A stretch of DNA of 64,000 bases from contig NC_053039.3 of the NCBI RefSeq assembly GCF_002575655.3, forward strand, positions 238,058,622 through 238,122,621, given 5' to 3'. Each line of letters begins with the position of its first letter. Within the stretch, counting starts at the first letter, position 1. The translations under genes were made by a program, and so were the position numbers. Of this stretch, positions 10,764 to 22,290 are shown in pieces. Under the pieces are notes generated by a model. That model was not told where the DNA came from and searched no databases. It was given only the letters and a program-made list of their open reading frames with translations. The DNA is from Aegilops tauschii subsp. strangulata. Its lineage: Eukaryota; Streptophyta; Magnoliopsida; Poales; Poaceae.

Positions 10764-13145
10764 CTATGCGATGGAGGGAGGCGCCCCAGGAACGGGCGCT
10801 GATCCTGACGAGGTTCCAGCTGCGACGCCACCCTCCTGAGGTCCGACACGGCGCAGCTGCTTCTTCTTCTTGGGGATGGCCTCTGGAGGGCCCTCGCCCT
10901 TGCTGTCGGGGTTGTCGATTGCTGCAGCTTGAAAGGCACGCTCGAGGGAGCACACCGTGTCTCTTTCCTCGCACAGGACCGTGATGATTCCGCCGCTTCC
11001 CGACATCTTGAGGACATTGTAGCCGTGATGGTTCACCGCCATGAACTTGGCCAGGGCTGGATACCCGAGGATGGCGTTGTATGGCGGACGGATGTGCGCG
11101 ACGTCGAAGTCGATGAGCTCGGCGCGGTAGTTCTTGCGTTCTCCGAAGGTGACAGGGAGGCGGACCTGCCCTATCGGTGTGGTGGAGCCGTCGGTCACTC
11201 CTGAGAAAAGCTTGGTAGGCTGAAGCTGATCATACGACACTTGGAGGTTGTCGAACGTGTCGACAGACATGACGTTGAGCCCTGCGCCGCCGTCGATGAG
11301 GGTCTTGGTAACTTGCACGTTGCTGATGACTGGGGAGCAGAGCATCGGGAGGGCGCCTGCGGTGGCCGCGCACTTGAGTTGATCCGTCTAACTGAAGGTG
11401 ATAGCGCACTAGGACCACCTGAGCGGGCGTGTGGCCTCAAGCTTGGGGAGGACCACATTCACTTCACGAGCAAACTGGTTGAGGATACGCTGCGAGGCTG
11501 GGGCCTGAGCTCCGCCTAAGATGCAGGCGATAGCATGTGGCTCCTTGAAGCCCCCAGCCCCCTCGTCTTGATGATGGTCTTCATTCCTTCTTGGTGGTGG
11601 CGGTAGTGGGGGAAGACCGGCGTTGCCCTGAGGACGATCCTCACGAGCCTGGTCCCTCCAGGCGTCCTCGCGAGGCGAATCCTGCCAGCGGTTCTCACGA
11701 GGTCGGTCGCGCCACTCCTGGCGCGGGCCACGGTTGTCCAAGCGTCTGCCACCATGTCCTCCTCCCCGACCGTAGCCCCGGTCGTTGCGCTCGGGGCGTC
11801 GACCGAAGCGTCCTTCTCGAATGGCTCTGAGCTATTGACAGTCGCTGGTCTTGTGGGTGTGCAGGTTATGGAAGGCGCAGAACGGTTGGCTGCTCTTGGA
11901 TGATTCGGGCTAATCTCTGCCGCTCTTGGTGTCCGGCTCCGCCGCGAGCACGGCTGCTCCCTTGCGCTTCACGTCCTTGGCCTTGTCTTTCTTCTCGTCT
12001 GTGTCCGCAGCCGGGAGCTCAAGGAGGGAGAGGCGCCCTTCCTCAGCTCTTGCGCACTTGGTCGCCAGGTTGAACAGCTCCTGAGATGTGCACAGCTCCT
12101 CGTGGATAGCGAGCTCCTCCTTCATCTTGACGTCGTGGACGCCATCAGAGAACGCGGAGATGATGGCCTCGTCCGTCACCTTGGGGATCTTGAGATGAAC
12201 GTTGTTGAAGCGCTGGATGTATTTCTGGAGGGTCTCTCCTGGTTGTTGCTTGACGTGACGCAGGTCTCCCGCGGCCGGTGGGCGGTCTTGAGTGCCCTGG
12301 AAGTTGGCGACGAAGCGGTCGCGCATCTCGTCCCAGGAGGAGATCGAGCCTGGAGGCAGGTTCAGGAGCCACGAACGGGCACCGTCTTTGAGCACCATGG
12401 GGAACCAGTTCGCCATGACTTTCTCGTTGCTGTTGGCCTCCTCGATGCTCAGCTCGTAGAGCTGCAGGAACTCCGCGGGGTCGGGGGTGCCGTCGTAGCG
12501 AGGGGGCAGATCCGGCTTGAACTTGCCCGGCCAGGCGACGCTACTCAGCTCGGGTGTGAAGGCGCGGCAGCCGGCCATGTTGCCGGGGCCCGTCTTGGAG
12601 GCGGAGCTTGGTCTTGACGCCCACATGCTGCCACAGCAAGCGGTGCGGGGCCCTGCCGTGGCATATGATCCTGGCACGGCGGTGCGAGGAGTGCGGAGCA
12701 TTCTCTTGCGGTCGAGGAACTTCTTGATAGCTTCTTTCTTCACGCTCTGGCGCTGGACGCGGCGGGTCGCGCCGTGGAGGCGCACGCCTTGGCGCCAGGG
12801 TGCCGTCTTGGGGCAGAGGTGGCGAAGGTGCTCCGTGAGCTACGTCGCCTGTAGCTGGTGGAGGGTGAGGTGGAGAGAGGGATGGCGCAGGGGAGCCCTC
12901 TGCGGCGCGGACAAGCTCGGCGATGCGGTCGAGCCAGTCCTCGTAGAGGTCGTCGACCGGGCGGTAGCGCAGGAGCTCGTGCGCCATTAGGAGCGCGGCC
13001 CATGCGTCCATGGGAGCGCGACGAGCGTGGGACGATGAACCAACGGGAGTCGGCAATGGAGTGGCGGTGCGGCCGTCCCGCCGCACCATGGGGTGCAGCG
13101 AGGACGCTTGCTGCTCGTTCCCCGCCGGGCCGGTGGCGGCGTTGG
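10764..13145 (-). pseudogene. Gypsy gag-protease, unit A
   Basis: A leftward Tat-type gag. The N-terminal part (APMDAWAALLMAHELLRY, DLYEDWLDRIAELVRAA) lies in another frame, shifted near 12700. The retrotransposon gag domain (about 12600-11950) has FKPDLPPRYDGTPDP, SWLLNLPPGSISSW, RDRFVANFQGT and GETLQKYIQRFNNVH. A stop at 11910-11912 precedes the zinc-knuckle-like C-x2-H-x4-H-x4-C segment, and a second stop lies at 11409-11411. The protease (11345-10764) shows TLIDGGAGLNV, with Asp-Gly-Gly in place of the common Asp-Ser/Thr-Gly, and ILGYPALAKFMAV. Gag builds the particle and the protease cuts it. The stops and the shift make it inactive. Confidence 0.8.
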
Positions 13146-14939
13146 TGCCACCTTTACCTTCGAGATCCCTCTGCCCGCCTTGACGAGCTGCTAGAGCCTG
13201 TAGATGAGGAGCGTTGTGCCGCTGCTGCCGCCGCCGTGAAGGGCCAGGTGGAGGCCTTGCTGAAGAAGTTCCGCGGCTTCTCTCTCGCGCCTTTGGCTGA
13301 TGGTGCAGGTGAAGGCGATGCTACCAAGGAAGGGGTACCTCTTGTGGGTGATGGCGGTGTCCAGGGGTGACTTGCGGCTGTTTTCCTGTTTCATTCCTGT
13401 AGCATGCATCAGGCCTCGTGGAGGCGTTAAACTTTCGTTTGATATTGTGAAAGCAATATGTCTTATAATATTTGCTTCGAGATTTTGCGATTTTGCTTCC
13501 TATTTGCTTCGTGTTCTGCGTCGGCAGAGCCTGGCCCCGCGCAGACCTCAACCGCCGTTGGGCCGATCGGAGACCAGGATGGACCAAGGAGTGAGGGGCT
13601 ACGTGACCAGTTAGGCTCCTGAGTCGCGATGCTCAGGAGTCCTCCTTGACGCGCAAACAGCTTATAGGGAGGATACGCGAGGATAGGTTAATGCTCTACG
13701 TCGGCAGGGCCCCCCGCGCATACCTCAACCGCCGTTGGGCCGACCGGAGACCAGGACGGACCAAGGAGTGAGGGGCTACATGACCAGTTAGGCTCCTGAG
13801 TCGCGATGCTCAGGAGTCCCCCTTGACGTGCAAACAATCTCCATACCATTGCCCTCGCCGAGGCCCGGCTCGGGAGGGGCGCGCGACGGCCAGGTCCGGG
13901 AGACCTGGTTGGGTGGCGTACGCTTGGGCCTGACCCGAGCGCATCCCCCGTGCCCATCCCCCTCGCGCGGCTCTCCCTAGGGGAGGCGTTGCGGTGAGGC
14001 CGGACACTGAGCTCTGGGGCTCCCTGAGGTTGGTACGGCTGTGAGGCCGGTCTCAGTTGTTTATCACCAGCGCAGAGCATAGCGCTTCCGCTTGTGCACG
14101 GGCATAGCCGCTCCTCGGCAGTGTCGACGGCCAGCGCGGAGCATGGTGCTTCCACTTGTGCGTGGGAGGGGGGCTCCCTCTGAGGAGAGGCCCCGGGGTG
14201 TGTGCAGCCCCGCCCTGACACGTGCCTTGCATGGCAGGGCTAGACGAGGTGTATCTGGGCACTCGTGAGCCAGCACGGGACTCACGAGGCCCTACCTCAA
14301 GGCGGGTTGCGCCTGGTCTTGGTTCTTGTTCGCTGTGCTGGTCTTGCGAGGTGGTCAGACAACCTGTGCCGAACAAATCTCCTGATGTTATCGCGTGAGA
14401 GGGCCGAGCACCAACGGCCCCAGGAGGTGACGTGAACGGGGCCGGCCCGCCAGACAGAGCTCAGCCGTTGGATTTATCGACGCTGCAGGGACGGGCCCGA
14501 GCACAGACGCCGTGCCTAGCCTACTCATGCGAAGGATCCTGAAGAAAGACGGCCGGCGCGCGGCTCCCATGATGGGTGACGATCGAGCGGGTAATAGTCA
14601 TAGATAGGTTAAGCATGGAAAGCATAGTGGCTCAAGTAAATGCGGGAAGATACACGCCACCGGGTCAGGCCCGAGCGGCTTGGGGATGATGCAGCCCAAG
14701 GGGCGCCCCCAGCAAGGTAAGCTAAAGACATGAAGAAAAAAGGGATACATGCGACAAGGACGGACCCACGCGGCCAGGGAATGATGCAGCCCGAGGGGCG
14801 CTCCCCGCTAAATAAACTTGGAAAATGTCACCTGGTTCCGTTGATGAAGGGATGTTGGGGTAGCTGAAGGTACGCGGCGAAGCGGTCGCTCCTCATGAGC
14901 CACCGGGGCCCTGAGCCTCGGGAGGCTCTGGGGGTCCAG
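13146..14939 (-). other. Non-coding spacer of unit B with internal repeats
   Basis: Counterpart of 8505-10260. It holds the same ~180 bp direct repeat (starts near 13510 and 13692) and the same 24-base palindrome at 13616-13639 and 13793-13816. An AT-rich patch near 13435-13510 interrupts otherwise GC-rich sequence. I see no gene. Confidence 0.65.
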
Positions 14940-15339
14940 GTGGTTCCTTGAGGACCGTCTCGATCTCCGTCAACACAGCGTGGTGCATGGCCTCCCAAGC
15001 CGCCAGGATGCGCCGCAAGTTGCGCTGATAGGCTTACGACACGCTCGGCGGGCCGAAAGGCATGCGAACGTAGCTATGCGGTGGGCCCTCACAGCGTCCC
15101 ACGCGCGAAGGCCAGAAGAGCTCCTGACGTGCGGCCCTGTTGAGCCCTGGGACGTCGATGCAGACGCGCAGCCCAGCATCCTCGCCTAGATGGGGAGCTG
15201 CGCCCGGTGAGCGGCGGTCGCCGCGCATGGCCCTTGCGTCTTGCAGTTCCTGAGTGGTCTTGAAGATGAATTCCTGAGCGGTGGGCGCTCCTCGCCCTGT
15301 GTCCTCCTGAGGGAAACGTGCCGTGAAGCACGCCTCCAA
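14940..15339 (-). pseudogene. Gutted reverse transcriptase remnant, unit B
   Basis: Same structure as in unit A: VCIDVPGLNRAA followed after a deletion by SYVRMPFGPPSV, then loss of frame. The catalytic Asp blocks are absent. The shared deletion shows that the element was already polymerase-deficient before its internal domain was duplicated. Confidence 0.7.
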
Positions 15340-15438
15340 GTGGTGCCCGAGCGCCTCCCTCGTGATGTTGGCAGGGTCTGAGGCCCTCCGGAAGAGAGCC
15401 CCCGAGCCCTGCCCGAGAAGGGCGCCAGGCGCGCCTTC

Positions 15439-17920
15439 CTATGCGATGGAGGGAGGCGTGCCTGGAACGGGCGCTGATCCTGACGAGGTTCCAGCTGCGA
15501 CACCACCCTCCTGAGGTCCGGCATAGCGCAACTGCTTCTTCTTCTTGGGGATGGCCCCTGGAGGGCCCTCGCCCTTGCTGTCAGGGTCGCCGATTGCTGC
15601 AGCTTGAAAGGCATGCTCGAGGGAGCACACCGCGTCTCTTTCCTTGCACGGGACCATGATGATTCCGCCGCTTCCCGACATCTTGAGGACATTGTAGCCG
15701 TGATGGGTCACCGCCATGAACTTGGCCAGGGCTGGATACCCGATGTTGGCGTTGTATGGCAGACGGATGTGCGCGACATCGCAGTCGATGAGCTCGGTGC
15801 GGTAGTTCTTGCGTTCTCCGAAGGTGACAGGGAGGCGGACCTTCCCTATCAGTGTGGTGGAGCCGTCGGTCACTCCTGAGAAAGGCTTGGTAGGCTGAAG
15901 CTGATCATACGGCACTTGGAGGTTGTGGAACATGTCGACGGACAGGACGTTGAGCCCTGCGCCGCCGTCGATGAGGGTCTTGGTAACTTGCACGTTGCTG
16001 ATGACTGGGGAGCAGAGCATCGGGAGGGCACCTGCGATGGCCGCGCACTTGACCTGACCCGTCGAACTGAAGGTGATAGCGCACTGGGACCACCTGAGCA
16101 GGCGTGTGGCCTCAAGCTTGGGGAGGACCACATTCACTTCACGAGCAAACTGTTTGAAGATACGCTGCGAGACTGGGGCCTGAGCTCTGCCTAAGATGCA
16201 GGCGATAACACGTGGCTCCTGGAAGCCCCCAGCCCCCTCGTCTTGATGGTGGTCTTCATTCCTTCTTGGTGGTGGCGGTAGTGGGGGAAGACCGGCGTTG
16301 CCCTAAGGACGATCCTCACGAGGTTGGTCCCTCCAGGCGGCCTCGCGAGGCTGATCCTGCCAGCGGTCCTCACGAGGTCGGTCGCGCCACTCCTGGCGCG
16401 AGCCACGGTCGTCCCAGCGTCCGCCACCAGGTCCTCCTCCCCGGCCGTAGCCCCGGTCGTTGCGCTCGGGGCGTCGACCGAAGCGTCCTTCTCTAATGGC
16501 TCTGAGCTCTTGACAGTCGCTGGTGTTATGGGTGTACAGGTTATGGAAGGTGCAGAACGGTCGGCTACTCTTAGATGATTCGGGCTGATCTCTGCCACGC
16601 TTGGTGTCCGGCTCCGCCGCGAGCACGGCTGTTCGCGTCCTTGGCCTTGGCTTTCTTCTCCTCCGTGTCCACAGCCAGCAGCTCAAGGAGGGAGAGGCGC
16701 CCTTCCTCAGCTCTTGCGCACTTGGTCGCCAGGTTGAACATCTCCTGAGATGTGCACAGCTGCTCGTGGATAGCGAGCTCCTCCTTCATCTTGACGTCGC
16801 GGACGCCATCAGAGAATGCGGAGATGATGGCCTCGTCCGTCACCTTGGGGATCTTGGGACGAACGTTGTTGAAGCGCTGGATGTACTTCTCGAGGGTCTC
16901 TCCTGGTTGTTGCTCGAAGCGACACAGGTCTCCTGCGGCCGGTGGGCGCTCGCGAGTGCCCTGGAAGTTGGCGACGAAGCGGTCGCGCATCTCGTCCCAG
17001 GAGGAGATCGAGCCCAGAGGCAGGTTCAGGGGCCACGAACGGGTGCCGTCTTTGAGCGCCATGGAGAACAAGTTCGCCATGACTTTCTCGTCGCCGTTGG
17101 CCGCCTCCATGCTCTGCTCGTAGAGCTGCAGGAACTCCGCGGGGTCGGGGGTGCCGTCGTAGCGAGGGGGCAGATCCGGCTTGAACTTGCCCAGCCAGGC
17201 GACGCTACACAGCTCGGGTGTGAAGGCGCGGAAGCCGGCTGTGGTTGCCGGGGCCCGTCTTGGAGGCGGAGCTTGGTCTTGACGCCCACGTGCCGCCACA
17301 GCAAGCGGCGTGGGGCCCTGCCGCGGCAGACGATCCTAGCGCGGCGGTGCGAGGAGTGGCGGAGCGTTCTCTTGCGGTCGAGGAACTTCTTGGCAGCTTC
17401 TTTCTTCACGTGCGGGCGCCGGACGCGGTGGGTCGCGCCCTGGAGGCGCGCGCCTTGGCGCCAGGGCACCGTCTTGGGGCAGAGGTGGTGGAGGCGCTCC
17501 GTGAGCTACGTTGCATGTAGCTGACGGAGGGCGAGGCGGAGAGAGGGATGGCGCAGGGGAGCCCCCTGCGGCGCGGACAAGCTCGGCGATGCGGTCGAGC
17601 CAGTCCTCGTAGAGGTCGTTGACCGGGCGGTAGCGCAGGAGCTCGTGTGCCATGAGGAGCGCGGCCCGTGCGTCCATGGGAGCGCAACGAGCGTGGGACG
17701 ACGAACCAGCGGGAGTCGGCGATGGAGTGGCGGTGCGGCCGTCCCACCGCACCGAGGGGTGCACCGAGGACGTTTGCTGCTCGTTCCCCGCCGGGCCGGT
17801 GGCGGCGTTGGCGGCAGGCGACGGAGAACGACGAGGTGGCCCGCCGACGGGAGCCGTCTGAGCGACGCAGGTGGCGAGGGCGGCCCTGCGCTCAGCGTGA
17901 GCACGGCGAGCGTCCGCCAT
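15439..17920 (-). pseudogene. Gypsy gag-protease, unit B
   Basis: The start codon at 17918-17920 (MADARRAHAERRAALA) lies about 50 bases after the primer-binding site. The N-terminal third (to about 17335) is Pro/Ala/Arg-rich with DLYEDWLDRIAELVRAAG. After a frame change the gag core follows (about 17250-16700: FKPDLPPRYDGTPDP, RDRFVANFQGTRERPP, GETLEKYIQRFNNV). Another shift leads to a zinc-knuckle-like CTFHNLYTHNTSDC near 16560 and an Arg/Asp/Gly-rich linker (RPREDRWQDQPRE). A stop at 16303-16305 separates the protease (TLIDGGAGLNV, then YPALAKFMAV), which ends at 15439. The order and motifs fit Tat-lineage gypsy gag-protease; the two shifts and the stop disable it. Confidence 0.8.
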
Positions 17921-17972
17921 GGAGATGACGGAGCGAGGCGACGCGGAGCGACGGAAGGGAAGCTTCGACGCA

Positions 17973-17990
17973 CCCCTACCTGGCACGCCA
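17973..17990 (-). other. Primer-binding site of gypsy G2
   Basis: Leftward reading gives TGGCGTGCCAGGTAGGGG just inside the LTR, one base from the common TGGCGCGCCAGGTAGGGG primer site of grass gypsy elements. It shows that the LTR at 17993-18887 is a 5' LTR. Confidence 0.75.
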
Positions 17991-17992
17991 AA

Positions 17993-18887
17993 TTTCGGAT
18001 CATGGGTTCCGGCAAAACCCTCAAGGTTCAAACACTGGGGTGCGCGCAAAGTTCTTTCCCTCCTACCGATCCACGCCCTAGGTTTGCTAAGATCTCAAGC
18101 ACGAACTCGATGAACTCACAACACAAAAGACACAAGATTTATTCTGGTTCGGGCCACCGTTGTGGTGTAATACCCTAATCCAGTGTGGTGGTGGTGGATT
18201 GCCTCTTGGGCTGATGATGAACAGTACAAGGGGAAGAACAGCCTCCTGAGGTTGAGGTGTTCTTGTGCTTAGTGAACTTGTGGGGGTGAGGATGGAAGAT
18301 GGAATCGATCCCCTTACTACGATGGCTAGTTCTACTTATATAGGCCCTGGTCCTCTTCCAAAATATTGAGCGGGAAGGGAGCCAACAACGGCCAATTTGA
18401 AAGGGGACAGCTAGTATAGCTTATCCTGACAAAAGCGGTCTTCGCCCGCAACAGTCTCTAGGGGTGACGCCGCCTTGGGCTCCATGGTGACCTCCATCTT
18501 GCCGTCCTGCTGGTCTTGGTCTCGTTGCACTGATACAGAAACCTTTGCTTGATGCCTCGATACTCTGCGCCTGCGCTTGCCTCCTTAGCACCAGAGAGGA
18601 AACAAGGACGTTGCGCGCGCTGGCGCCCGCCTGATCTTGATCGTCATGGCTCACGTCACGAGAGCCTCGCGAGGTTTGCCCTGCCTTTATCTCTCCGCTC
18701 CTCGCGAGGCAACCTGGTGAGGCCGCTCCTGAGGAGGTCTTGCTTCGTCCGCCTTGCGAAGCTTGGCTCCTCGCGAGGGTCTTGAATGCCTTGTTGAAGA
18801 AGATGGGCCGTACAGGCCTGCTAGCACAGCCACGCCGCGGGCCGCAGGCAGGCAAGTCTGGGGACCCCCATTCCCAGAACGCCGACA
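17993..18887 (-). repeat. 5' LTR of gypsy G2 (895 bp)
   Basis: Inverted copy of the G1 LTR. It starts at 18887 (TGTCGGCGTTCTGGGAAT) and ends at 17993, where the expected CCGACA terminus is mutated (plus strand TTTCGGAT instead of TGTCGGAT). The TATA box is near 18335-18344. Its right edge joins a copia RT fragment. A leftward frame open from copia RT into this LTR (19194 to 18421) is an accidental fusion. Confidence 0.8.
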
Positions 18888-19300
18888 GATTCATTTTGAA
18901 CTTCTTCAAAATCTTGTCAAGGTATGTGCTTTGTGAAAGTCCTATTAAGCGTCTCGATCTATCCCTATGGATCTTAATGCCCAATATATAAGTAGCTTCA
19001 CCGAGGTCTTTCATTGAAAAATTCTTATTCAAGTATCCTTTTATGCTATTCAGAAATTCTATATCATTTCCAATCAATAATATGTCATCCACATATAATA
19101 TTAGAAATGCTACAGAGCTCCCACTCACTTTCTTGTAAATACAGGCTTCACCAAAAGTTTGTATAGAACCATATGCTTTGATCACCTCATCCAAGCGTAT
19201 ATTCCAACTCCGAGATGCTTACACCAGTCCATAGATGGATCGCTGGAGCTTGCACACTTTGTTAGCACCTTTAGGATGGACAAAAACTTCTAGTTGTATC
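18888..19300 (-). pseudogene. RT fragment of BARE-like copia C
   Basis: Read leftward from 19300: CKLQRSIYGLV, a stop, ASRSWNIRLDE, then CIYKKVSGSS, the intact active site LYVDDILLIGND, the LGEATYILGIKI block and STYLDKILKKFKM, where the G2 LTR cuts it. This is copia RVT_2, most like the BARE1/Angela/WIS group. It is bounded by two insertions (G2 on the left, copia A on the right). Its orientation fits the same copia C whose leader and 5' LTR are at 43727-59783; I infer that the gag-integrase part between them was deleted. Confidence 0.75.
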
Positions 19301-21039
19301 TGAAGGAAATATGCCCTAGAGGCAATAATAAAGTTGTTATTTTATATTTCCTTATATCATGATAAATGTTTATTATTCATGCTAGAATTGTATTAACCAG
19401 AAACTTGATACATCTGTGGATACATAGACAAAACACCGTGTCCCTAGTAAGCCTCTACTAGACTAGCTCGCTAATCAAAGATGGTTAAGTTTCCAAACCA
19501 TAGACATGTGTTGTCATTTGATGAACGAGATCACATCATTAGGAGAATGATGTAATGGACAAGACCCATCCGTTAGCTTAGCATAATGATTGTTAAGTTT
19601 TATTGCTATTGCTTTCTTCATGACTTATACATATTCCTTTGACTATGAGATTATGCAACTCCCAAATACCGGAGGAATACCTTGTGTTCTATCAAACGTC
19701 ACAACGTAACTGGGTGATTATAAAGATGCTCTACAGGTATCTCCGAAGGTGTTTGTTGGGTTGGCATAGATCGAGATCAGGATTTGTCACTCCGAGTATC
19801 GGAGAGGTATCTCTGGGCCCTCTCGGTAATGCACATCATAATAAGCCTTGCAAGCAATGTGACTAATGAGTTAGTTGCGTGATGATGCATTACATAATGA
19901 GTAAAGAGACTTGCCGGTAACGAGATTGAACTAGGTATGAAGATATCGATGATCGAATCTCTGGCAAGTAACATACCGATGACAAAGGGAATAACGTATG
20001 TTGTCATTACGGTTTGACCGATAAAGATCTTCGTAGAATATGTAGGAACCAATATGAGCATCCAGGTTCCGATGTTGGTTATTGACCGGAGAGGTGTCTC
20101 GGTCATGTCTACATATTTCTCGAACTCGTAGGGTCCGCACGCTTAACGTTCGATGACGATTTTGTATTATATGAGTTATGTGATTTGGTGACCGAACGTT
20201 GTTCGGAGTCCCGGATGAGATCACAGACATGATGAGGAGTCTCGAAATAGTCGAGAGGTAAAGATTCATATATAGGATGATAGTATTCGGACACCGGAAG
20301 TGTTCTGGGGGTACCAGGTTTGTATCGGGTCACCGGAAGGGGTTCCGGGCAACCCCCGGCAAGCTATATGGGCCTAATGGGCCAATAGGGGAAACACACC
20401 AGCCACTAAGGGGCTGGTGTGCCCCCCATATGGGCTGGCCAAATTGGAGAAGGAAAGGAAAAAGGTAATAGGATTCCCCCTTCCTCCTCTTGCCTTCCTA
20501 CTCCAAATAGGAATAGGAAAGGGGGGAGGCCGAATTGGGAGGACCCCAAGTAGGATTCCTCCTACTTGGGGCGCCCCCTTGGCTGCCTCTCCTCCCCTCC
20601 AACCTATATATATGTGGGAGGGGCACCGCTAGAACACACAACAAATATTGTTAGCCGTGTGCGGCGCCCCCCTCCACAGTTTACGCCTCCGGTCATATTC
20701 ACGTAGTGCTTAGGCGAAGCCCTGCGCGGATCACTTCACCATCACTGTCACCATGCCGTCGTGCTGACGGAACTCTCCCTCGACACTTTGTTGGATCAGG
20801 AGTTCGAGGAACATCATCGAGCTGAACGTGTGCAGAACTCGGAGGTGCCGTGTGTTTGGTGCTTGATCGGTTGGAACGAGAAGAAGTTCGACTACATCAA
20901 CCGCGTTGTCAAACACTTCCGCTTTCGGTCTACGAGGGTATGTGGACACACTCTCCCCCTCTCGTTGCTATGCATCTCCTAGATAGATCTTCCGTGAGGG
21001 TAGTAATTTTTTTTAAATTGCATGCTACGTTACCCAACA
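19301..21039 (+). repeat. 5' LTR of copia A (1739 bp)
   Basis: Begins TGAAGGAAATATGCCCTAGA and ends GCTACGTTACCCAACA, the BARE1/Angela/WIS type. A TATA box (CCTATATATATGTGGG) lies at 20603-20618. The expected TGTTGG start has become TGAAGG. Left neighbour bases GTATC would be the target duplication, but the partner is lost with the 3' end. Confidence 0.85.
20603..20618 (+). promoter_or_regulatory. LTR TATA box, copia A
   Basis: CCTATATATATGTGGG matches the position and form of the core promoter in BARE1-type LTRs; equivalents occur in copia B and copia C. Confidence 0.6.
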
Positions 21040-21040
21040 G

Positions 21041-21055
21041 TGGCATCCGAGCCAG
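21041..21055 (+). other. Degenerate primer-binding site of copia A
   Basis: TGGCATCCGAGCCAG differs at two positions from the initiator-methionine tRNA primer site TGGTATCAGAGCCAG that copia B still has. The two changes suggest age. Confidence 0.75.
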
Positions 21056-22290
21056 GTCTATGCGTAGATGATATGCATGAGTAGAACACAAAGAGTCGTG
21101 GGCGGTGATAGTCATACTGCGGACCAATCTTACATGACCACGTTCATGAGACCGGTTCCACCGATAGACATGCAACTAGTTTTGCATAAAGGTGGCTGGC
21201 GGGTGTCTGTTTCTCCAACTTTAGTTGAATCGAATTTGACTACGGCCCGTCCTTTTTAAAGGTTAAAATAGCAAACTTGACGAAACACCGTTATGGTTTT
21301 GATGCGTAGGTAAGAACAGTTCTTACTAGTAGCCCGTAGCAGCCACGTAAAACTTGCAGCAACAAAGTAGAGGATGTCTAACTTATTTTTGCAGGGCATG
21401 TTGTGATGTGATATGGTCAAGACATGATGTGATATACGTTGTTGTATGAGATTATCATGTTTTGTAAAAGTTACCGGCAACTGGCAAGAGCCTTATGGTT
21501 GTCGCTTTATTGTATGAAATGGAAACGCCATGTAATTGCTTTACTTTATCACTATGCGTTAGCGATAGTTGTAGAAGCAATAGTTGGCGAGACGACAACA
21601 ATGTTACGATGGAGATCAAGGTGTCAAGCCGGTGACGATGGAAATCATGACGGTGCTTTGGAGATGGAGATCAAAGGCACAAGATGATGATGGCCATATC
21701 ATGTCACATATTTTGAGTCCATGTGTTGTTTATCTTTTATGCATCCTATTTTGCTTAGTACGACGGTAGCATTATAAGATGATCCCTCACTAAAATTTCA
21801 AGGTATAAGTGTTCTCCCTGAGTATGCACCGTTGCGACAGTTCGTCATGCCGAGACACCACGTGATGATCGGGTGTGATAAGCTCTACGTTCACATACAA
21901 TGGGTGCAAGACAGTTTTGCTCATGCGGAATACTCAGGTTAAACTTGACGAGACTAGCATGTACAGACATGGCCTCAGAACACAGGAGACCGAAAGGTCG
22001 AATGTGAATCATATAGTAAATATGATCAACATAGATATGTTCACCATTGAAAACTACTCCATCTCACGTGATGATCGGACATGGTTTAGTTGATATGGAT
22101 CACGTAATCATTTAGATGACTCGAGGGATGTCTATCTAAGTGGGAGTTCTTAAGTAATTTGATTAATTGAACTTAATTTATCATGAACTTAGTCCTGATA
22201 GTATTTGCATATCTATGTTGTAGATCAATAGCTCGCGTATAGCTCCCCTGTTTTATTTTTGATATGTTCCTAGATAAAACTAAGTTGAAA
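21056..22290 (+). other. Untranslated leader of copia A
   Basis: Long leader typical of BARE1-like elements. It is homologous, inverted, to 32441-33656 (copia B) and 43727-44788 (copia C). The short open frames are not shared by the copies, so I see no gene. Landmarks are the CACGTGATGATC segments near 21860 and 22068. Confidence 0.6.

Larger units (their letters stand above)
8358..13145 (-). repeat. Tandem unit A of the G2 internal domain
   Basis: Second copy in element orientation of the ~4.7 kb unit. At its right end spacer sequence of unit B is joined into the middle of the gag N-terminal coding region, within a GC-rich stretch near 13135-13150. At its left end a third gag fragment (8358-8504) is joined to spacer by an extra deletion of roughly 250 bases relative to the other junction. 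The two units show scattered differences, so the duplication is not recent. Confidence 0.75.
13146..17992 (-). repeat. Tandem unit B of the G2 internal domain
   Basis: First internal copy in element orientation, directly behind the 5' LTR and primer-binding site. It has the complete gag start, which unit A lacks. Order: gag 17920-16310, protease 16137-15439, RT remnant 15339-14940, spacer 14939-13146. Confidence 0.75.
8358..18887 (-). mobile_element. Tat-like gypsy G2 with tandemly duplicated internal domain
   Basis: Leftward gypsy element. Reading from right to left: 5' LTR (18887-17993), primer-binding site, gag, protease, RT remnant and spacer (unit B), then a second gag, protease, RT remnant and spacer (unit A), then the start of a third gag cut by the Sirevirus at 8357/8358. 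Homologous bases in the two units are about 4675 apart. Neither unit carries RNase H or integrase, so this is a non-autonomous derivative. Its right edge interrupts copia C RT at 18888. Confidence 0.8.

Noticed and set aside
16601..17524. Rightward 307-codon frame over gag of unit B
   Set aside because: The opposite strand encodes a clear gag domain; this is its shadow in GC-rich sequence.
20761..21071. Short frames in copia A LTR end and leader
   Set aside because: Not conserved as frames in copia B or copia C, and they cross the LTR/primer-site boundary.
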